Of a stretch of DNA of 64,000 nt, positions 20,880 to 33,427 are shown one piece after another; within the stretch, counting starts at the first letter, position 1; every line of letters starts with the position of its first letter. The DNA is taken from positions 186,001-250,000 of the forward strand of contig JABYQU010000002.1 in assembly GCA_022264855.1 (NCBI GenBank), written 5' to 3'. The notes beneath the pieces are model-generated. The model worked only from the letters and a program-made list of their open reading frames with translations. It ran no database searches and was not told where the DNA came from. The position numbers and the translations under genes are program-made. Source of the DNA: Lenzites betulinus (Eukaryota > Basidiomycota > Agaricomycetes > Polyporales > Polyporaceae).

Positions 20880-23057
20880 TCACGCCTCATCGGGATGCAA
20901 CATCAGCTCTGGCCGGACCTTTTCGTCAAACTCCTCCGGCGTCAGGAAGCCCAGCGACACCGTGGCCTCCTTCAACGTCGTGCCCTCCTTGTGCGCCTTC
21001 TTCGCACACTTGGCAACGTCTAACAAAAACATTAGCCACGCGCCTATGTCGTGAGAACGGATTTCTCGACATACTGTCGTATCCAAGGTGGCTATTTAGG
21101 ATCGTTGCCAACATGAGTGACTCGTGTAGTAGTGTGTTGATGCGCTTCTCGTTGGCCTCAATGCCAACAACGCAGTTCTTTGTGAACGAACGCGATGCTA
21201 TGGGGATGTTTGTTTTTTTGATTCATAATAAACAGCGAAAGACCACCCACCATCCGCGAGCAAACGAATGCTCTGGAGCACGTTCTTGATAATGACAGGC
21301 TTGAAAACGTTGAGCTACGCGAACGTTAGCGACGTCATTCCACGATAAGCGCTTGGAGGGTGCACATACCTCAAACTGGCCGTTCGAGCCTGCAATGCTG
21401 ACTACGGTCTGGTTGCCGATGACCTGCGCACACACCATAGTCATGGCCTCACACTGCGTCGGGTTGACCTTGCCAGGCATGATACTGCTGCCCGGCTCGT
21501 TCTCCGGAAGCTGCAGCTCGCCCAGGCCACAGCGAGGGCCAGATCCGAGATACCGGATGTCGTTCGCGATCTTCATAAGCGAGACTGCCACGGTGTTGAG
21601 CGCGCCATGGGCCTCAACGAGGGCATCATGCGACGCAAGCGCCTCGAACTGCATGGCGGTGAGATCTGCATCTAGGCGATCCGCCTTGGCTGACGTACCT
21701 TGTTCGGAGCGGTCTTGAACTCGATTCCAGTAAGCTTCGTAATCTCGGCAGCCACTTTGACGTCGAAGCCCTTCTTCGTGTTCAGACCCTGGAAGGAATT
21801 AGCTAATGCCGGGTGCCGCAGAGTCTGGGGATCCTCACAGTGCCGACGGCGGTACCACCCTGCGCGAGCATGCTGAGGCGCGGCAAGGTGTCCTTGATGC
21901 GCTCGATGCCGTTGGTGAGCTGCTGGACGTAACCGCTGAACTCCTGGCCGAGAGTCAAAGGTGTTGCGTCCTATCATGCATGCGCGTCAAGACCATAGTC
22001 GTTTTAGTACTCGGAGCGCATTACCTGCAAGTGGGTACGGCCAATCTTAACGATGTGGTCGAACGATTTCGCCTTTGCGTCAAGGGCGTCCCGCAGCTCA
22101 ATAAGTGCGGGGAGGAGCGATCTGTGGATCTCAGTCACAGCGGCGACGTGCATCGCAGTGGGGAACCTGGGAGGCACTTTGATTACAATGTCACGGAAAC
22201 ATATACAACGTATGACGTACGTGTCATTGCTGCTCTGGCTCATGTTGACATGGTCGTTCGGGTGGACAGGCTTCTTGGACCCGCGCTCACCACCGAGGAT
22301 CTCGATCGCGCGGTTGGAGATGACCTACGCTTCATTAGCACACACTCGAATGTGTCCGGCGAAAGTATATGGACATACCTCGTTCGCGTTCATGTTGCTC
22401 TGAGTACCACTGCCAGTCTGGAAGACGACAAGCGGGAACTCTCCAACGAGCTTTCCAGAGATGACCTACTCCCATGCTTGAGCTCTACCCGTAACATTTG
22501 GACGTTCATGGTACGCACCTCATCAGCGGCCTCCTGGATCGCCTTCCCAACCTTCGGGTCCATGCCGTACCCAACATTGACGATCGACGCAGCTTTCTTC
22601 AGCACACCGAATGCCTTGATGAGGGGCTCAGGGAGGCGCTCGGAAGGACCACCGATGTCGAAGTTCTGCAGCGACCTGGAGGGCAGCTACGGTTTGTATC
22701 AACCGGTTCAAAGCATCGATCGGATAGTGTACGCACCGCTGCGTCTGCGCTCCCCAGTAGCGTTCTGCAGGCACCTGGAGCTCGCCAAAGGTGTCCCGCT
22801 CGGTACGGTATTTCTGCTCCTGCACTCCGCGGCCCGGTCAATTTTATCACCTGCATAGACGAAAAGCCCACTCACCATAGCGACAGATGAAGAGGAGAAC
22901 AGACGCGACGCAGGAGCGCGTGAAGACTCGAGCTGGAAGAATGCGGGGCGGCCCAGACAGGCAATCACATGAGTACCGTGACGCTATGCCGATGCTCTGG
23001 CGGCAGTGGCCCTCCGAGACTCACGAAGGTGGCACGAGCGAGGCGAATTCCAGCCAT
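20880..23057 (-). CDS. FUM1: Mitochondrial fumarate hydratase (class II)
   Basis: Interconverts fumarate and malate in the TCA cycle. Thirteen exons (23057-23025, 22932-22876, 22819-22737, 22675-22519, 22465-22379, 22324-22221, 22166-22025, 21970-21839, 21788-21699, 21648-21370, 21314-21251, 21197-21075, 21019-20880) give 496 residues. Residues 1-30 are Arg/Ser-rich without acidic residues apart from one Glu, a mitochondrial presequence, followed by the mature start [13 protein letters not shown]. Class II features include [24 protein letters not shown], the [13 protein letters not shown] segment and the fumarase/aspartase signature [13 protein letters not shown]. The first two exons together code only the presequence, so a start in exon 3 (or at the Met ending exon 2) could give a cytosolic form, as dual-localised fumarases do in other fungi; this is inference. 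Confidence 0.95.
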
Positions 23058-23537
23058 TTTGATGGTGCGACGAGGGGACGAAGGTACGGCGGCGGCTCTC
23101 AGAGCTTTAGCGGTGTGCAAACTTGTGCAGAACGGTGAGGTGTTATACGAGCTGGCGACGCTGGCGGGTCCCGCACGCCCGCCGCTCGGTCCCGATTCAT
23201 CGCCCGATTTCTTCCGTCGCGTCGCGCGCTTGGCGACTCGTCTCTCATTCGATCCCGCTTTCCTAAAATCCTCCTGCAGTTCGGATTCCTGTCGGAGGTC
23301 ATATGCTTGCGATCGTCCGACACGTACGCCTATCCGTGACCGCCGTGGCGTTGCTTACAACGGTACCGGAAGGTGTTAAGTATAGTGCAATTTCACGTGA
23401 TACGGTCGGTGTTTCTTCATACCCCAGATAGCCCCAGATGCGCGCGTACCATGGGGAAGCGGCAGTGTCGGTCTTAAACGCACTCTCTTTCACCTCCGCC
23501 ACCACCTACTCCCCTACCTCTGAGAGGCTTCAGCAAC
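23058..23537. promoter_or_regulatory. Divergent promoter FUM1 / PEX11
   Basis: 480 nt between start codons of a mitochondrial and a peroxisomal gene. The sequence just before the PEX11 ATG is rich in CT. No other gene is seen. Confidence 0.4.
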
Positions 23538-24574
23538 ATGGCGAGCATCGCGTCCCAAGTCGTCCTCCATCCGGTGACCTCCCAGTCTATGCGTGTGCTG
23601 AGCACTACCCTCGGAAGGGACAAGGTATGACCTCATCAAACCGCACCCCTACTACGTCCGAAAGCCGACCGACACTCTCGTTGGCATCGTGCAGGTATAC
23701 CGTGGCGTTCAATACTTCGCGCGGTTCTTCGCTTGGCTGCTGCTCTCGCGCGGATACAAGATCCAGGCTGCGCGGTGGGATGCCCTGAAGGCTCACCTTG
23801 CCCTTGGGCGCAAGCGTGAGTCGCCGGTCGTACGACCTCCAAAGTAGTACTAATGCCGGGCCATGTCGATAGTTCTACGTCTCGGGAAGTTCGTGGAGAA
23901 TGCGCAAGCCGCCCTGCGTGCCATTGCAGCCCCTGGGGAGACAGGAGAGCGCATCACCACCATTGGCAGGCAGCTTGGGTACTTCGGCTATCTGCTCTTG
24001 GACAACATTGCATGGGTAAGTTATCGCTGTGACCATCAATACAACTGTGCTGAACCAGTGTCCTTGGGTGCGGTAGGCGAACACGATCAAGTTCTACAAC
24101 CTCAAGCCGGCAACGGCCCAGAAGATCAACAAGCGCGTAATGCAGTTCTGGTTCACCGGAATCTTGTTCAGCATTTCCCATGGCCTCTTGAAGGTTCGCT
24201 CAGACACCGTTCTCCGGAGACATGATGCTCACTCCCGATATTCAGGCGGGCAGGTTGGCGAACGAGGTCAAGAAGCTACAGGGGCAAACGTGGTCGGAGA
24301 AGAGCGCTGAAGCAGAACGCGACCTCAAACTCCATGATCTGCAGGCCGCGCGAGAGGCCGTGCGCTACCAGTTCGTCATCGACCTCTTGGACGTCTGGAT
24401 CCCCGCGACCGGCATCGGGTTGGTCAACCTCAACGATGGCGTCCTCGGTATCTTTGGGTGGGCAGTTCAAATTGTCGCTGAAAGTACATGCACTGAATCC
24501 CCCTTCATTGTAGTATCATCACATCACTTATGGCCCTGCGCCAGCAGTGGTTCGCTGCGGCTGGAAAGAAGTAG
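23538..24574 (+). CDS. PEX11: Peroxisomal membrane protein Pex11
   Basis: Peroxin that elongates and divides peroxisomes. Six exons (23538-23624, 23695-23815, 23873-24015, 24077-24193, 24246-24457, 24514-24574) give 246 residues, normal for Pex11. Recognisable parts are the N-terminal amphipathic helix with VLSTTLGRDKVYRGVQY, the LRLGKFVEN segment, the hydrophobic LGYFGYLLLDNIAW, and the C-terminal hydrophobic helix around GIGLVNLNDGVLGIFG ending in AAGKK. Intron 1 also happens to be open for 17 codons in another frame, which mimics a frameshift; splicing at GTATGA and GTGCAG restores the family sequence. Intron 2 contains a TACTAAT branch site. Confidence 0.93.
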
Positions 24575-24835
24575 GTGCTTCCGTACCGTACAGTATCTAC
24601 CCCAGGATGTATTGCCTCCATGTCTTTGCTCTTGGTATTATTATATCGTCGTGTGGGATCTTGAGCAACCATGTTTGTGCGAACGTATGGCGAGGACCGC
24701 TTCGCGATGAGTAAGTGCGGGCCTTCGTTGCGTCCCGAGAGCCGATGAGTGCAGTTGCCAGTGGCCACTGCATGAGTTCCAGGCCAAGCAAGCTCCAGAG
24801 GGACAGGGAAATGGGTGACATTTGTAAGAACATCA

Positions 24836-25221
24836 TCAAGCAGGCGCCTGGTTTGCTTTTTGCTGCTGTTCATTGCGCAAACGGAGATATTCCGTTCGGA
24901 CTGCCGCCATAGCTTCGGGTCCTGTACTACAGCGCGTCCACGCGCTTCAATATAGCCCTCCAGTGTCCGAATATGAAGACGTACTAGTTGAGCATGCACT
25001 CCTGTACGGCCTTGTACTTCGCCCTGCACTCCCAGGCGACTGAGAAAGTACGTCCTTCTGCACAATCAGCGAACTCTGCACATGCAGGCTGGTCAGTCAC
25101 TGCGGGCAGGGACGTGCACGAACAGAAGAGCACCTTTCACGATGGGATCACACTCTTTGAGAGCATGCTCCTTCGTCTTCTTCATAAGTGTATCTTCCTC
25201 ACGGCGTGAAAGAGCGTTCAT
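24836..25221 (-). CDS. CMC1: Cytochrome c oxidase assembly protein Cmc1 (twin CX9C)
   Basis: Small intermembrane-space protein needed for cytochrome c oxidase assembly. The gene is split into three short exons (25221-25134, 25075-24985, 24926-24836), so no single long open frame marks it. Joined, they give 89 residues. C24 and C34, then C46 and C56, form the twin CX9C motif (CDPIVKEFADC and [11 protein letters not shown]). The N-terminus [20 protein letters not shown] and the tail with NYTGPEAM...[10 protein letters not shown] fit the Cmc1 family. All junctions use GT-AG and are in phase. The start is the first ATG giving the conserved SRREE opening. It is divergent from lipoyl synthase, 249 nt away, and convergent with PEX11. 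Confidence 0.9.
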
Positions 25222-25470
25222 CGCGAGCCAGAAGTGTCTAGCTGCGGGAGACTCAGAGACAGACGGCAAGCTTAAGGCGTTGTGGCTCGGTTGTGGCCGA
25301 CGCGGCTCCCCGTCCCGGCGTGTTTTGGCGCGATCGGGCCCGCCTCCTTCCTTTCTTGGATATGCCGGCGGCTACGAATTACACAGCGAAGTAGCCCGAC
25401 CCCGAGGCTCCTTCGTCAGTAACTCGGTCCACCTTCATAACTGCCCTCGGACTTGGCTTGTTTGCTCACC

Positions 25471-26966
25471 ATGTCTCTGCCTGCACTGCAAGTCAAGTCC
25501 GTGCTCCGCGCCGCTCGTGGTGTACGCGTACACGCCCGGTGCCTGGCCACCCCGTCCTCGTCCAAAGGCCGATTTAGTCAGACACTCGAGGAGGGCCCCT
25601 CGTTCGATGATTTCGTCGCGGACAATGTTCCCGACAGGGTGGTTCTTGGCAACGCTAAAACGTGAGTATGGCTTCGTCGTGTCCGCTAAACATCCTTACT
25701 CAGGGCCCCGCCCGCGCAGCCCCCGACTGCCTGCACACCTCAAGACCACGATCCCCAAGGGTGCTTCGTTCTCGAAAATCAAGAAGGACCTTCGTGGGCT
25801 AGGGCTGCATACCGTCTGCGAGGAGGCAAGATGCCCCAACATTGGTGACTGCTGGGGAGGCAAGGAAGGTGCTACCGAGGCGGAAGGGAAGCGGGGTGCT
25901 ACTGCAACTATCATGGTATGCACTATGCCGTTCTCATGATCATCTGTGGCTGAGCCAATGTACAGCTCATGGGTGATACCTGCACTCGAGGGTGTAGGTT
26001 TTGCTCTGTCAAGACTTCGAGAGCACCAGCTCCACTAGATCCTCACGAGCCAGAGAACACTGCGGAGGCTATCAGCCGCTGGGGCCTGGGTTACATTGTC
26101 CTGACTAGCGTGGATCGCGACGGTAATTATTGCGTCCAAGTACGCACGTCTAGGTGTCCTAACTCCCGACCCAGATCTCGCGGACGGCGGGGCGCATCAT
26201 TTCGCTGAGACTATCATGAAGATCAAGCAGAAGTGAGTCAGCTAACTGGAGTTGCGCGTCCTACATGCTGACTGTCGCTCAGGGCTCCACACATTTTGGT
26301 AGAGGCGCTGACGGGCGATTTTGCGGGCAACTTGGAGCATGTGTCCTTGGTGGCAAAGTCTGGCTTGGACGTCTACGCGCATAACCTTGAGACCGTGGAA
26401 GCGCTCACACCATTCGTCCGGGACCGCCGGGCGACATTCAGACAGACCCTGAAGGTTCTCGAACATGCGAAGAAAGAGGGTGCTCGCGTCACGAAGACGA
26501 GCATAATGTTGGGCGTGGGCGAAAACGAGGCCCAAGTCATGGACGCCCTACGAGGTCAGACACCACCCTCGGACGCAGTTGTGCATGAGCGCCACTAACT
26601 GACCGACTCCGATTGCAGAGCTACGTAAAGTTGACGTGGACGTGGTCACATTCGGCCAGTACATGCGGCCGACCAAACGGCACATGAAGGTCGAGCGTTA
26701 TGTCGAGCCGGCCGAGTTCGATCGTTGGAAGCAGATAGCAGAGGACATGGGCTTCCTGTATGTGGCCAGCGGTCCGCTTGTTCGGAGTAGTTACAAGGTC
26801 AGCTGTCCTTCTCCATGGCGTCCCACACATCTGACACATATCCACACAGGCGGGCGAGTTCTACATTGAGAACGTGTTGAGAGGCAAGGGCACAGAGAGG
26901 CGGGGCAATGCCCTTGTCGCCGACCAGGTTCTCGCTGAAGCGAAAGCTCAGTCATCATCCCACTAG
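25471..26966 (+). CDS. LIP5: Mitochondrial lipoyl synthase
   Basis: Radical-SAM enzyme inserting two sulfurs into protein-bound octanoyl groups to make lipoate for pyruvate and 2-oxoglutarate dehydrogenases and the glycine cleavage system. Seven exons (25471-25661, 25720-25915, 25966-26122, 26175-26232, 26283-26554, 26619-26797, 26850-26966) give 389 residues. The first 30 or so residues are a basic presequence ([16 protein letters not shown]). The auxiliary cluster motif is [12 protein letters not shown] (CX4CX5C). The radical-SAM cluster motif is CTRGCRFC (CX3CX2C). The C-terminal RSSYKAGEF segment carries the serine ligand expected in the family. The start shown is followed directly by the presequence. 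Confidence 0.96.
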
Positions 26967-27288
26967 ATCGACGATGCCTTCCATCCCTACTCCGTTTTCA
27001 GTACTTACATGTCTCCGTAATACGCAAACCTCTAGACAGTACTGTACCGTAATGCAACTTTTCCTATAGGATCATACAGCCACTCTCGATAGTAAGCGCG
27101 CGCTTCTTGTGAGCCGGCCAGGTGCGGCCCGGGAAAGGACTGGGCGGGAGTCTGGTGCCAATTTTCGGCCACCGGCATGTGCCGTCGGGGCTGAACTCAA
27201 CTGCAAACGTGAACCTTAATTTTCTGTCCAGTACACCGACCCATAAACCCATCGCCAGCTTCGCCCTCGGCCTCCCCACCAAGCAAAA
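26967..27288. promoter_or_regulatory. Upstream region of the eS28 gene
   Basis: 322 nt holding the lipoyl synthase 3' UTR and the eS28 promoter. I see no further gene and no clear telobox. Confidence 0.35.
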
Positions 27289-27672
27289 ATGGTGAGCATA
27301 TGCGTCCTGACGTTGCAAAGAGGGCCGGATGTTAATGGAATAAACAGGACTCCTCAAAAGCCCCCGTCAAGCTCGCTACCGTTATCAAGGTCCCTACACC
27401 CGTTTTCTCTCCTGCCGGCAGCAAATTCTGACTGCATGTGTGGTTGAACAGGTCCTTGGGCGCACTGGCTCTCGTGGTGGTGTTACGCAGGTCCGCGTCG
27501 AGTTCTTGGACGACCCCACCCGGTCGATCATCCGTAACGTGAAGGGCCCCGTCCGCGAGAAGGACATCCTGGCTCTCCTGGAGAGTGAGCGTGAGGCTCG
27601 GTACGTGCTCCTTACCCTGAGATATCAAGGCAGAAGCTCATTATCATGTCGCCATGCAGCCGCCTGCGGTAG
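27289..27672 (+). CDS. RPS28: 40S ribosomal protein eS28
   Basis: Small-subunit ribosomal protein near the mRNA exit site. Four exons (27289-27291, 27348-27389, 27452-27600, 27660-27672) give 68 residues, the standard length. The sequence runs through [34 protein letters not shown] and ends in EREARRLR, the invariant eS28 tail. Exon 1 is only the ATG (GTGAGC follows directly) and exon 4 is 13 nt (last residues plus stop). The intron position right after the start codon repeats that of eL22 at 7733. Confidence 0.95.
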
Positions 27673-28219
27673 ATTGCTCTCGTGTTCTCATTTGTTGTCG
27701 CATTATCTTTTCACTCTCGCCACACGACACCTCTGTATGACCATGCCAGTGCTATGCGCATGAGATGCCACAAGTCCACGCAGTTTCAACGGTTGTGTCC
27801 GCCCATAGCATTTTAGTGTAAGAGCAACACCTTTCAGGCTACAGGGTGCGTGGATGGCCTGGCGCGCAGCTACGGTTCAGAGACGCTGCTGTATCGCCGC
27901 CAGGTTTAGCTCTTCCCTTCAATCCGTCAAATCACCGCGCCAGTACCCTGGGTCTCCGCGGACATGACGCCCACCGGTGTATGACGCCTGTGAAGGCCGA
28001 GTGATACTGTCCCATTCTCCAGCTGCAGGATGGCGATCGATAACACCTAATGTCGAACCGGAGCTATCGTATGGCGGGCGGTGTCCCTGATTCGATGCTC
28101 TGCCTACGCCGCAAGATGCTCAGTCAGCTATAAGATGATCCGTACTCAGTTTGCCAAGGTGTGCGCCTCCCGTAGCTACCCCGGTCAGCTTCCACCGCCT
28201 CTGTGCCCAAGTGTCCAGC
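27673..28219. other. Intergenic, eS28 3' end and GT8 promoter
   Basis: 547 nt without a recognisable gene; the short open frames show no domain or motif. Confidence 0.35.
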
Positions 28220-29298
28220 ATGCCTCGCAATGCCTACCTGACCCTCCTCACGAAGAAGGAATATCTCCCGGGGGTGCTCGTCTTGCATAAGTCCCTCGTG
28301 GACACGGGATCGAAATACCCACTGGTCGTGATGGCCACGCCCGACCTACCGCAGGACGTCCGAGATATCGTTGCGCGACGCGGCATCGATATCGTAGATG
28401 TCGAACCGCTGTACCCAAAGGAGGGCAAGGAGCAGCTTCCAGCCCATGACATCAGGTTCTGGGAGACATGGACCAAGCTCCGGTACGTAATACGCCCGTC
28501 TAGTGCAGCGGTGCGTGGCGGGCTGACCTGCGCATAGAATGTTCTCCCTCGAGGAATATGATGTTCGTGCTCCGTCCGCATTCATCTTAGCCTCAGGGGC
28601 GCGGTGCTGACCGCGCATGGCAGCGACTCGTCGCCCTGGATGCGGACATGGTCGTGAGGCGCAGCATGGACGAGCTCATGGACCTCGATCTCCCCGAGGG
28701 CAACATTGCTGCGGGCCATGCATGCGCGTGCAATCCGCGCAAGCTGCCCCACTACCCCAAGGACTGGTAAGACGTGTAAAAAAACTTTAGCCATCGCAGA
28801 AGCACTCATGCCCCGCGCAGGATACCCGAGAACTGCGCCTACACCTCGCGCACGCACCCGCCACCCATAGAAGAAGCCAGCCCGCGCCCGTACCACCTCC
28901 TCAACAGCGGGCTCGTCGTCCTGCGCCCCTCGCGGGAGGTGTTCGACACGCTGCACCGCTTCCTCGAGGAGTCGCCGCTCGTGCCGACGTTCAAGTTCCC
29001 GGACCAGGACCTGCTCGCGGCGGTGTTCCGGAACCGCTGGACGCCGCTGCCGTGGCACTACAACGCGCTCAAGACGCTGCGCATCATCCACGCGGAGCTG
29101 TGGCGCGACGAGGAGGTGCGCTGCGTGCACTACATCCTGAGCGACAAGCCGTGGCGCGCGCGCCCGGAGGCGGCCGATCCGCAGTACGTGGTGCTGAATC
29201 GGTGGTGGTGGGAGGTGTACGAGCAGCTCCGGGAGGAGATGGGCGTGTCCGATCCGGAGGGGTGGAAGCTCGTGGAGGACAATGTCGCGCCTGCCTGA
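28220..29298 (+). CDS. Glycosyltransferase family 8 protein (glycogenin/galactinol synthase-like)
   Basis: Retaining glycosyltransferase of the GT8 fold. Four exons (28220-28482, 28538-28562, 28624-28766, 28821-29298) give 302 residues. The N-terminus has the GT8 opening NAYLTLLTKKEYLPGVLVLHKSL. The metal-binding DxD motif is ALDADMVV, and HLLNSGLVVLRPS and FPDQDLLA match GT8 acceptor-side motifs. There is no signal peptide or transmembrane helix, so it is probably cytosolic. Exon 2 is only 25 nt. It resembles glycogenin-like and galactinol-synthase-like fungal proteins; the exact sugar donor and acceptor cannot be told from sequence, and the short length without a glycogen-synthase-binding tail argues against true glycogenin. 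Confidence 0.88.
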
Positions 29299-29476
29299 GG
29301 GCTGCGCCGTCGTGGATATCGATAGAAGGGAATCATTCTGGGGTAATGATGTACAATAATGTGTGGGGTCGTTGAAAGTCGGGCGAGGCACCTCCGTCCA
29401 TAATGTTTACAGGTGTATGGATACATCGTGTCCACGTACCGGTACAGCGTGAGTTAATGATACAACATCGCCACTC

Positions 29477-31031
29477 TCAAGCCCTCCATGCCACATGAAC
29501 CTGGTCAGTACGGAAGCTAGGCCGAACTGTCAGAATCCACACGAGCACCCATGCACATTCGCGACTCACCGTTGCGTGCATGTACTCTTCGCAAGAGGCG
29601 TTTCAAGTCCCATCCGGTAGCTGAGCAGGCCCGCCTGGGCTATCATGATCCCGTTGTCGATGCAGAACCTGTAAGAGAGCGAGCAAAGCGATCCCGGGTG
29701 AGAACAGGGAAGCGATGCAAATTGACAGATGCCGCTGCGCACCGTTCGTCCGTGGCAAACACATTCCCGCCGCGTTCTCTCGCCATGACGCCCATCATCT
29801 CCTGCAGTCGCTCATTGCCTGTGAGTGCACAACGCAGTCAGCGCACCGCTCTCTGCGGATCCCCATTCCGCCCCCGCGCAGCGTGGCAACAAGGATAGAG
29901 GGCGCGAGCGGACTCACAGCCTACACCGCCCACGATGAGCACCTCTTTGCTGCCAATGTGCGCCATCGCGCGTTCGGTGATCTCCACTAGCATCGCAAAC
30001 ACCGTCTCCTGGAGCGAGAAGCAGAGGTCCTGCGGCGTGATGATGTCCTCGCCATCCTCCGCAGACGCGCCGCCCGGCCGGAACCGCCGATCGAACGTAT
30101 ACGCCTCGGTCGATGTCAGGATGCCAGAGAGGCTGATGTCCATCCCCTTCGTGGTGTACGGCAGCGGAAGCAGTCGCGTGCCCCTGGACGACGCCACAAA
30201 TCAGGATATAGCCCTGATTCTGTGAGTGGTGAAGATGGCGAGGGGCACGACGCACTTCTTGGCTTCCTGCTCGATGTTGTACCCGGGGCTGGGGTCGTTG
30301 CTCAGGTTGATCACCCTGGCGAAGCGGTCGAGGCAGTTCCCGACGGCGATGTCGAGCGTCTCCCCGAAGATGCGGTAGCACTGCTGCGAGTACGCGATGA
30401 CCTGCGTGTTTCCGCCCGAGACGTAGAGTACGACTGGGTTTTGCGCGCCGGTGACTTGGCGACCCATCTCGATGTCTGGAATAGGGCATATGAGTGGGTT
30501 GCGTCTTGTAACATGGATATGCACGCACGGCCGACGCAGTGGTTGACGCCAACAAGGGGTTTGTTGTACAGCAGTGATAGAGTGCGGGCAACAAGCGCAA
30601 CAGAGACCAGCGGTGCTCCCATCCCGGGACCTAGATGCCTCGTCAATGATTTCACCTATACAGGACAGCGTAACAACGCGAACCTTTGGTGAAGCAGATG
30701 CAGTCAATATCGTGAAGGGATATCCCCGCCTTGCTGAGAGCATCGTTGATTACGGAGAGGGCCCATTCGCGATGATGTTGCGCGGTATCGCGGGGGAGAA
30801 AACCTTCCCCAGGCGGTGTGATATATGTATGCCTGATATTCGACAGCACGATAGTTGAGTTGTCTGGGGAGTGCTTGATGATACCTGCCCCGAGCTTATT
30901 CGCCGATCCCTCCAGTCCGAGGGCAATATATGGCCTTTCTAGGTTAAGCAGCGTTAGTGGCTGCAAATATTATGTCCTTAGAGCTTACCTGGAGCCTTGA
31001 GAGGGGAACGCTTCTTCACTCGGCCAGGCAT
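29477..31031 (-). CDS. KAE1: Kae1/OSGEP, catalytic subunit of KEOPS (tRNA t6A synthesis)
   Basis: Transfers the threonylcarbamoyl group to A37 of ANN-decoding tRNAs within the KEOPS complex. Eight exons (31031-30989, 30938-30684, 30630-30529, 30475-30256, 30183-29918, 29818-29743, 29668-29570, 29516-29477) give 366 residues. ASKHA-fold signatures are [12 protein letters not shown], the [17 protein letters not shown] segment, the metal-binding HCVGHIEMGR (HxxxH), [23 protein letters not shown] and the C-terminal CTQRFRTDQV. The last two exons are short, so the C-terminus is easily lost in simple open-frame views. The N-terminus is a short basic stretch. Divergent from LYS1 with 243 nt between starts. 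Confidence 0.95.
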
Positions 31032-31274
31032 GTTTCGTGATTTGTAGGTATATGTGCAAAGCTGTTAGATGTACACAAGCAAGCCACTGGCACAAAGCCG
31101 GCTTCCCAAGCAGCGCGTCGAGGCAGATCTCGATGCTCGATCGCCCATTAATCTAATCGCCTCACGTGCCCAAGATTTCAGAGTCATTCTGACCGCGTCT
31201 GCTTCCTCAAAAACGCGGGGTAGCACTTTTCAGCACTCTACATACGACCGCCACACGCCCTACCCTACATCAAA

Positions 31275-32571
<1,297 letters not shown>

Positions 32572-33427
32572 GCGGGCGCGGGGCCGAAGACATGACGAAA
32601 ACGCAGCGCTCTAGCCTTGTGCGTTGTGATACACAAGGTGGGAGAGCGCGAGTATAGATTGTTGTATGTAGACCTAGAATTACAAGGAACGGTTGTTACG
32701 CCGTGGGCGATCGAGACTTGGCGCGGCGGCGTTGTCAGCGTCGCGCACGGAGAGATGCGGCCCTGGAGACGCGGAGGGCTGGGATCTGAGCCGTGTTCTG
32801 GCCACGTAGCCGTGCTAAGTCCGTGGCGTTTGGATTGAATTCGGGAACAGGGGACGCAGGAAAGCAGCAAGACATCAGGGAGGGATCAGAGCAGCAGGCC
32901 GGGGGTATCATGGACGTGATGAGGCTGGAGAATCCTGTGCGGGCGAGCCACGGCCCCCGCGACGGTGTGCGTGTGCGACGAGACGACGCGAGAGTGGTCG
33001 CGGGGCCGCAGAGGCGGATGGCGGATGCGCAGTCTGAGGAGGGGGACGAGGTTGCCAGGAGCGGGGGACGCGATGAGACCGGGCGAGGCGGGGGGAGGAT
33101 GATGCTGGGCAGACGCGCGCGTCGCAGGGAGTGATTCCGTGATTGCCTCGGCGGCTGCGCGCAGTCATCAACCTCGCACATCCCATCTCCAGTGCTCTCC
33201 TCCTGCCTTTCCTTCATCCTCTCCTCATCTTTCTCTCTTTCCTTCATCTTCTCGGGTCCTGTGGTGCCAGCTCTTGGGCTTTTTTCCTTCCTTTATCCTA
33301 CCTTCTTCCGGCTGACTGTCCGGTGCTCATTCCTGCACAAGTGTTCACTGGTGCTGGTCGCCTGCGCGTCCTAATTTCCTCTCTCAAGCAGTCCCGTCCA
33401 ACACCCTCGTCACTCCCGTCGTCCACC
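32572..33427. other. Intergenic, LYS1 3' end and promoter of next gene
   Basis: 856 nt. The 33185-33310 part is strongly CT-rich on the plus strand, as expected near a transcription start. A 170-codon minus-strand open frame (33247-32735) has no recognisable domain and is most likely a shadow of GC-rich sequence. Confidence 0.4.

Noticed and set aside
23624..23694. Apparent frameshift in PEX11 where a second frame (YDLIKPHPYYVRK) follows GRDK
   Set aside because: The stretch is a GTATGA...GTGCAG intron; removing it restores the Pex11 sequence GRDKVYRGVQY.
32735..33247. 170-codon minus-strand open frame
   Set aside because: Arg/Pro/Ser-rich without a domain; antisense to the CT-rich leader of the next gene.
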